Below, in pieces: positions 62,759 through 64,000 of a DNA stretch of 64,000 nucleotides (the stretch's first letter is position 1; each line of letters begins with the position of its first letter). The notes under the pieces are model-generated. The model worked only from the letters and a program-made list of their open reading frames with translations, had not been told where the DNA came from and ran no database searches. Position numbers and translations under genes: made by a program. The DNA is from Rufibacter roseolus (GTDB lineage Bacteria; Bacteroidota; Bacteroidia; Cytophagales; Hymenobacteraceae): the NCBI RefSeq assembly GCF_017916365.1, contig NZ_JAFMSU010000002.1, forward strand, positions 62,001 through 126,000, given 5' to 3'.

Positions 62759-63198
62759 TTATTCTTTAGCTCCATCTGGTACAAGTCAAAATTTGGGGCC
62801 CAGAAATCCTTTTCCACCTTGGTTAGGGTGAATCCCATCTTTTCATAAAACCTGTAAACCAATTGGGTGGTTCTTACCACTATCAACTCAATCAATTTAT
62901 TATTTTTAAGGTGGTTGATCCTGTGTTCGGTTAGCTTTTTGCCAATGCCTTTCCCATGCAGATCAGGCTTAATGATGTCCCAAGAGATACGCGCAGTTCT
63001 TTCCTCGGGGAAATAGTTGATGCCACCTGCTCCAATGATCTCAGCATCTTCTTCCACCACAAAGTAATCCTCCACTTCATGGTCCAGGTAATGCTCCAAA
63101 TCCTTCTGCTCTGTAGGGTGGAAAAACTCAGGTGTGTTCAACTGTAGAAGGTTAATCACCGAAGCTTTGTCTGCTGTTTTATAGGTTCTTATTTTCAC
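62746..63198 (-). CDS. GNAT family N-acetyltransferase
   Basis: 150 aa with the GNAT motif DLHGKGIGKKLTEHRI (pyrophosphate-binding R/Q-x-x-G-x-G/A loop) and a C-terminal VYRFYEKMGFTLTKVEKDFW. Substrate unknown. It is a typical cargo gene of bacterial gene cassettes. It lies between two related palindromic elements. Confidence 0.9.
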   Translation of the reverse strand: MKIRTYKTADKASVINLLQLNTPEFFHPTEQKDLEHYLDHEVEDYFVVEEDAEIIGAGGINYFPEERTARISWDIIKPDLHGKGIGKKLTEHRINHLKNNKLIELIVVRTTQLVYRFYEKMGFTLTKVEKDFWAPNFDLYQMELKNKATM

Positions 63199-63219
63199 GT
63201 TTCTTTAAAACTTATGCAC

Positions 63220-63270
63220 ACGGTCTCATATAAACGACGGCGTGGCCGTCTGCCGGTGCTGACGTTTACA
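63220..63270. repeat. Palindromic cassette-border-like element
   Basis: ACGGTCTC (63220-63227) precedes a hairpin with TATAAACG/CGTTTACA-type outer arms and GACGGC/GCCGTC inner arms. ACGGTCTC is repeated at 63969-63976, so two such borders flank the SUKH gene. It resembles attC-like recombination sites only in general form. Confidence 0.5.
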
Positions 63271-63291
63271 CATTGATAGCAGCTGCTTTCT

Positions 63292-63903
63292 TTATACTTT
63301 TAGCCAATACTTTATTTTAGGAGCATTAGTAGGAGGATTCTCAAACTCTGAAATATTCTCAACATTATCGAATATCTCGTTCACAAGCATGTTAACAATA
63401 TTCTCAGACAAGTAAATAATATCGGTTCCGTACATAGACAAAATAGGACAAGTCGGTTCGTCCACTAGCATGAATCTATGCCCGCTGATTGGAAATATTC
63501 TTGAGATTCCTGCTTGGAGCATTGTTTCTTGTTCAATGTGGTTCTCTTCATAAATCCACGCAATCATCTCTTTGATTTGAGGTAAGTTCTCTGGGTAGGA
63601 ATAGTAAATTGGCTGATATTTAGGTTCACCTTTGTTGCTACCCGAGACATTAATTCCAGGTTTGTCCAACCCATTCATAGTGAGGTAGAAGTTAATTAAC
63701 GGGAGAGGAAACGTTAACCCCATTTCCTTCTCAAAATCTTTTATCTGTTCCTCTGTTAATCCTTCCTTCCACTTTGTCCCTTTCTGGACTTGGTAGCCGT
63801 ATACGCCAGGATTGATGTCAGTTTCAGACCAATACTTCCCACTCTCAACCTTTATAGCCATGAAGGTTTCAATATTTTCCAAAGAGGTTGGCAGCTTAAT
63901 CAT
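63292..63903 (-). CDS. SUKH (SMI1/KNR4) family protein
   Basis: 203 aa with the SUKH core GLTEEQIKDFEKEMGLTFPLPLINFYLTMNGLD. SUKH proteins often serve as immunity proteins to polymorphic nuclease toxins, but many are of unknown function; no toxin is next to it in the window. It lies between two repeats that begin ACGGTCTC. The frame starts at ATG 63903 in an AT-rich upstream region. Confidence 0.85.
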   Translation of the reverse strand: MIKLPTSLENIETFMAIKVESGKYWSETDINPGVYGYQVQKGTKWKEGLTEEQIKDFEKEMGLTFPLPLINFYLTMNGLDKPGINVSGSNKGEPKYQPIYYSYPENLPQIKEMIAWIYEENHIEQETMLQAGISRIFPISGHRFMLVDEPTCPILSMYGTDIIYLSENIVNMLVNEIFDNVENISEFENPPTNAPKIKYWLKV

Positions 63904-63966
63904 TTCAAAAGAAGGTTCTTGCCAAAAAAAAATCTAAGGAAATATCCATTATTTATAAGTTACTAC

Positions 63967-64000
63967 TAACGGTCTCGTGTATGAATTGTGGATAGGTTTC
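63967..64000. repeat. Start of a second cassette-border-like element (cut by the window edge)
   Basis: TAACGGTCTCGTGTATGAAT resembles the border at 63220 (ACGGTCTCATATAAACG). It lies 64 nt upstream of the SUKH gene and runs off the window. Confidence 0.4.

Noticed and set aside
1..64000. CRISPR arrays, rRNA genes, insertion sequence transposases and prophage structural genes
   Set aside because: I looked for spaced repeats, rRNA-like motifs, DDE transposase motifs and phage genes and found none in this window.

Overview
The window reads as a chromosomal piece of an aerobic Bacteroidota, most likely a member of the Cytophagales/Hymenobacteraceae (Rufibacter/Pontibacter type). This is inferred from the SusC/SusD locus under ECF-sigma/FecR control, the ABC permease-M1 peptidase fusion, weak Shine-Dalgarno sequences and Bacteroidota-style promoter elements. 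No database search was possible, so family names come from motif recognition.

Layout. 1-3.2 kb: end of a membrane ABC permease fused to an M1 aminopeptidase. 3.6-13.0 kb: an RNA-repair island on the minus strand: Pnkp and Hen1 (ATGA-coupled), an RtcB-type RNA ligase, and two Pol-beta-fold nucleotidyltransferases (RlaP-like and COG3541/YcgL-like). It faces a divergent WYL regulator fused to a PhyH-type Fe(II)/2-oxoglutarate dioxygenase. The rtcB upstream region and the divergent intergenic region share an almost identical palindrome, a good candidate for the regulator's operator. 13.2-16.2 kb: small membrane proteins, a RibD/DHFR-like reductase, a DUF1810 protein and an alpha/beta hydrolase. 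16.7-24.9 kb: a tightly packed seven-gene plus-strand cluster that I do not recognise as any named system. It has two paralogous proteins (acidic aromatic/Gly repeats, Gly-zipper core, WVRRGR tail), an HEXXH protein, a 690-aa unknown, an AONS-like PLP enzyme, a nucleic-acid-deaminase-like protein (HAE...PCxxC) and a TIM-barrel amidohydrolase. It is followed at 25.2 kb by a sigma54-type AAA+ activator. This is the best candidate for an undescribed system.

26.9-43.1 kb: a YpfJ-type zinc peptidase, then an alpha-mannan utilisation locus: ECF sigma, FecR anti-sigma, SusC, SusD, SusE-like lipoprotein, GH76 endo-mannanase, GH125 exo-alpha-1,6-mannosidase, GH92 alpha-mannosidase and a ROK sugar kinase. 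Together they would sense, bind, cut and import fungal or yeast-type mannan and phosphorylate the released sugar.

43.2-55.3 kb: mostly housekeeping: tRNA-Leu(CAA), HscB, an ABM monooxygenase, SAM hydroxide adenosyltransferase, PhoH, ComEC, a protein resembling phage recombination-associated families, RecQ, phosphoglycerate kinase and an MDR oxidoreductase. 55.6-61.4 kb: a complete RND efflux operon (adaptor, pump, outer-membrane factor) with a strong terminator. 61.8-64 kb: a methyltransferase, then GNAT and SUKH (SMI1/KNR4) genes separated by related palindromic elements, resembling a gene-cassette array that runs off the right edge.

An approximately 200-bp sequence downstream of tRNA-Leu recurs 15 kb away at 27.9 kb, and several other short dispersed hairpins are present.
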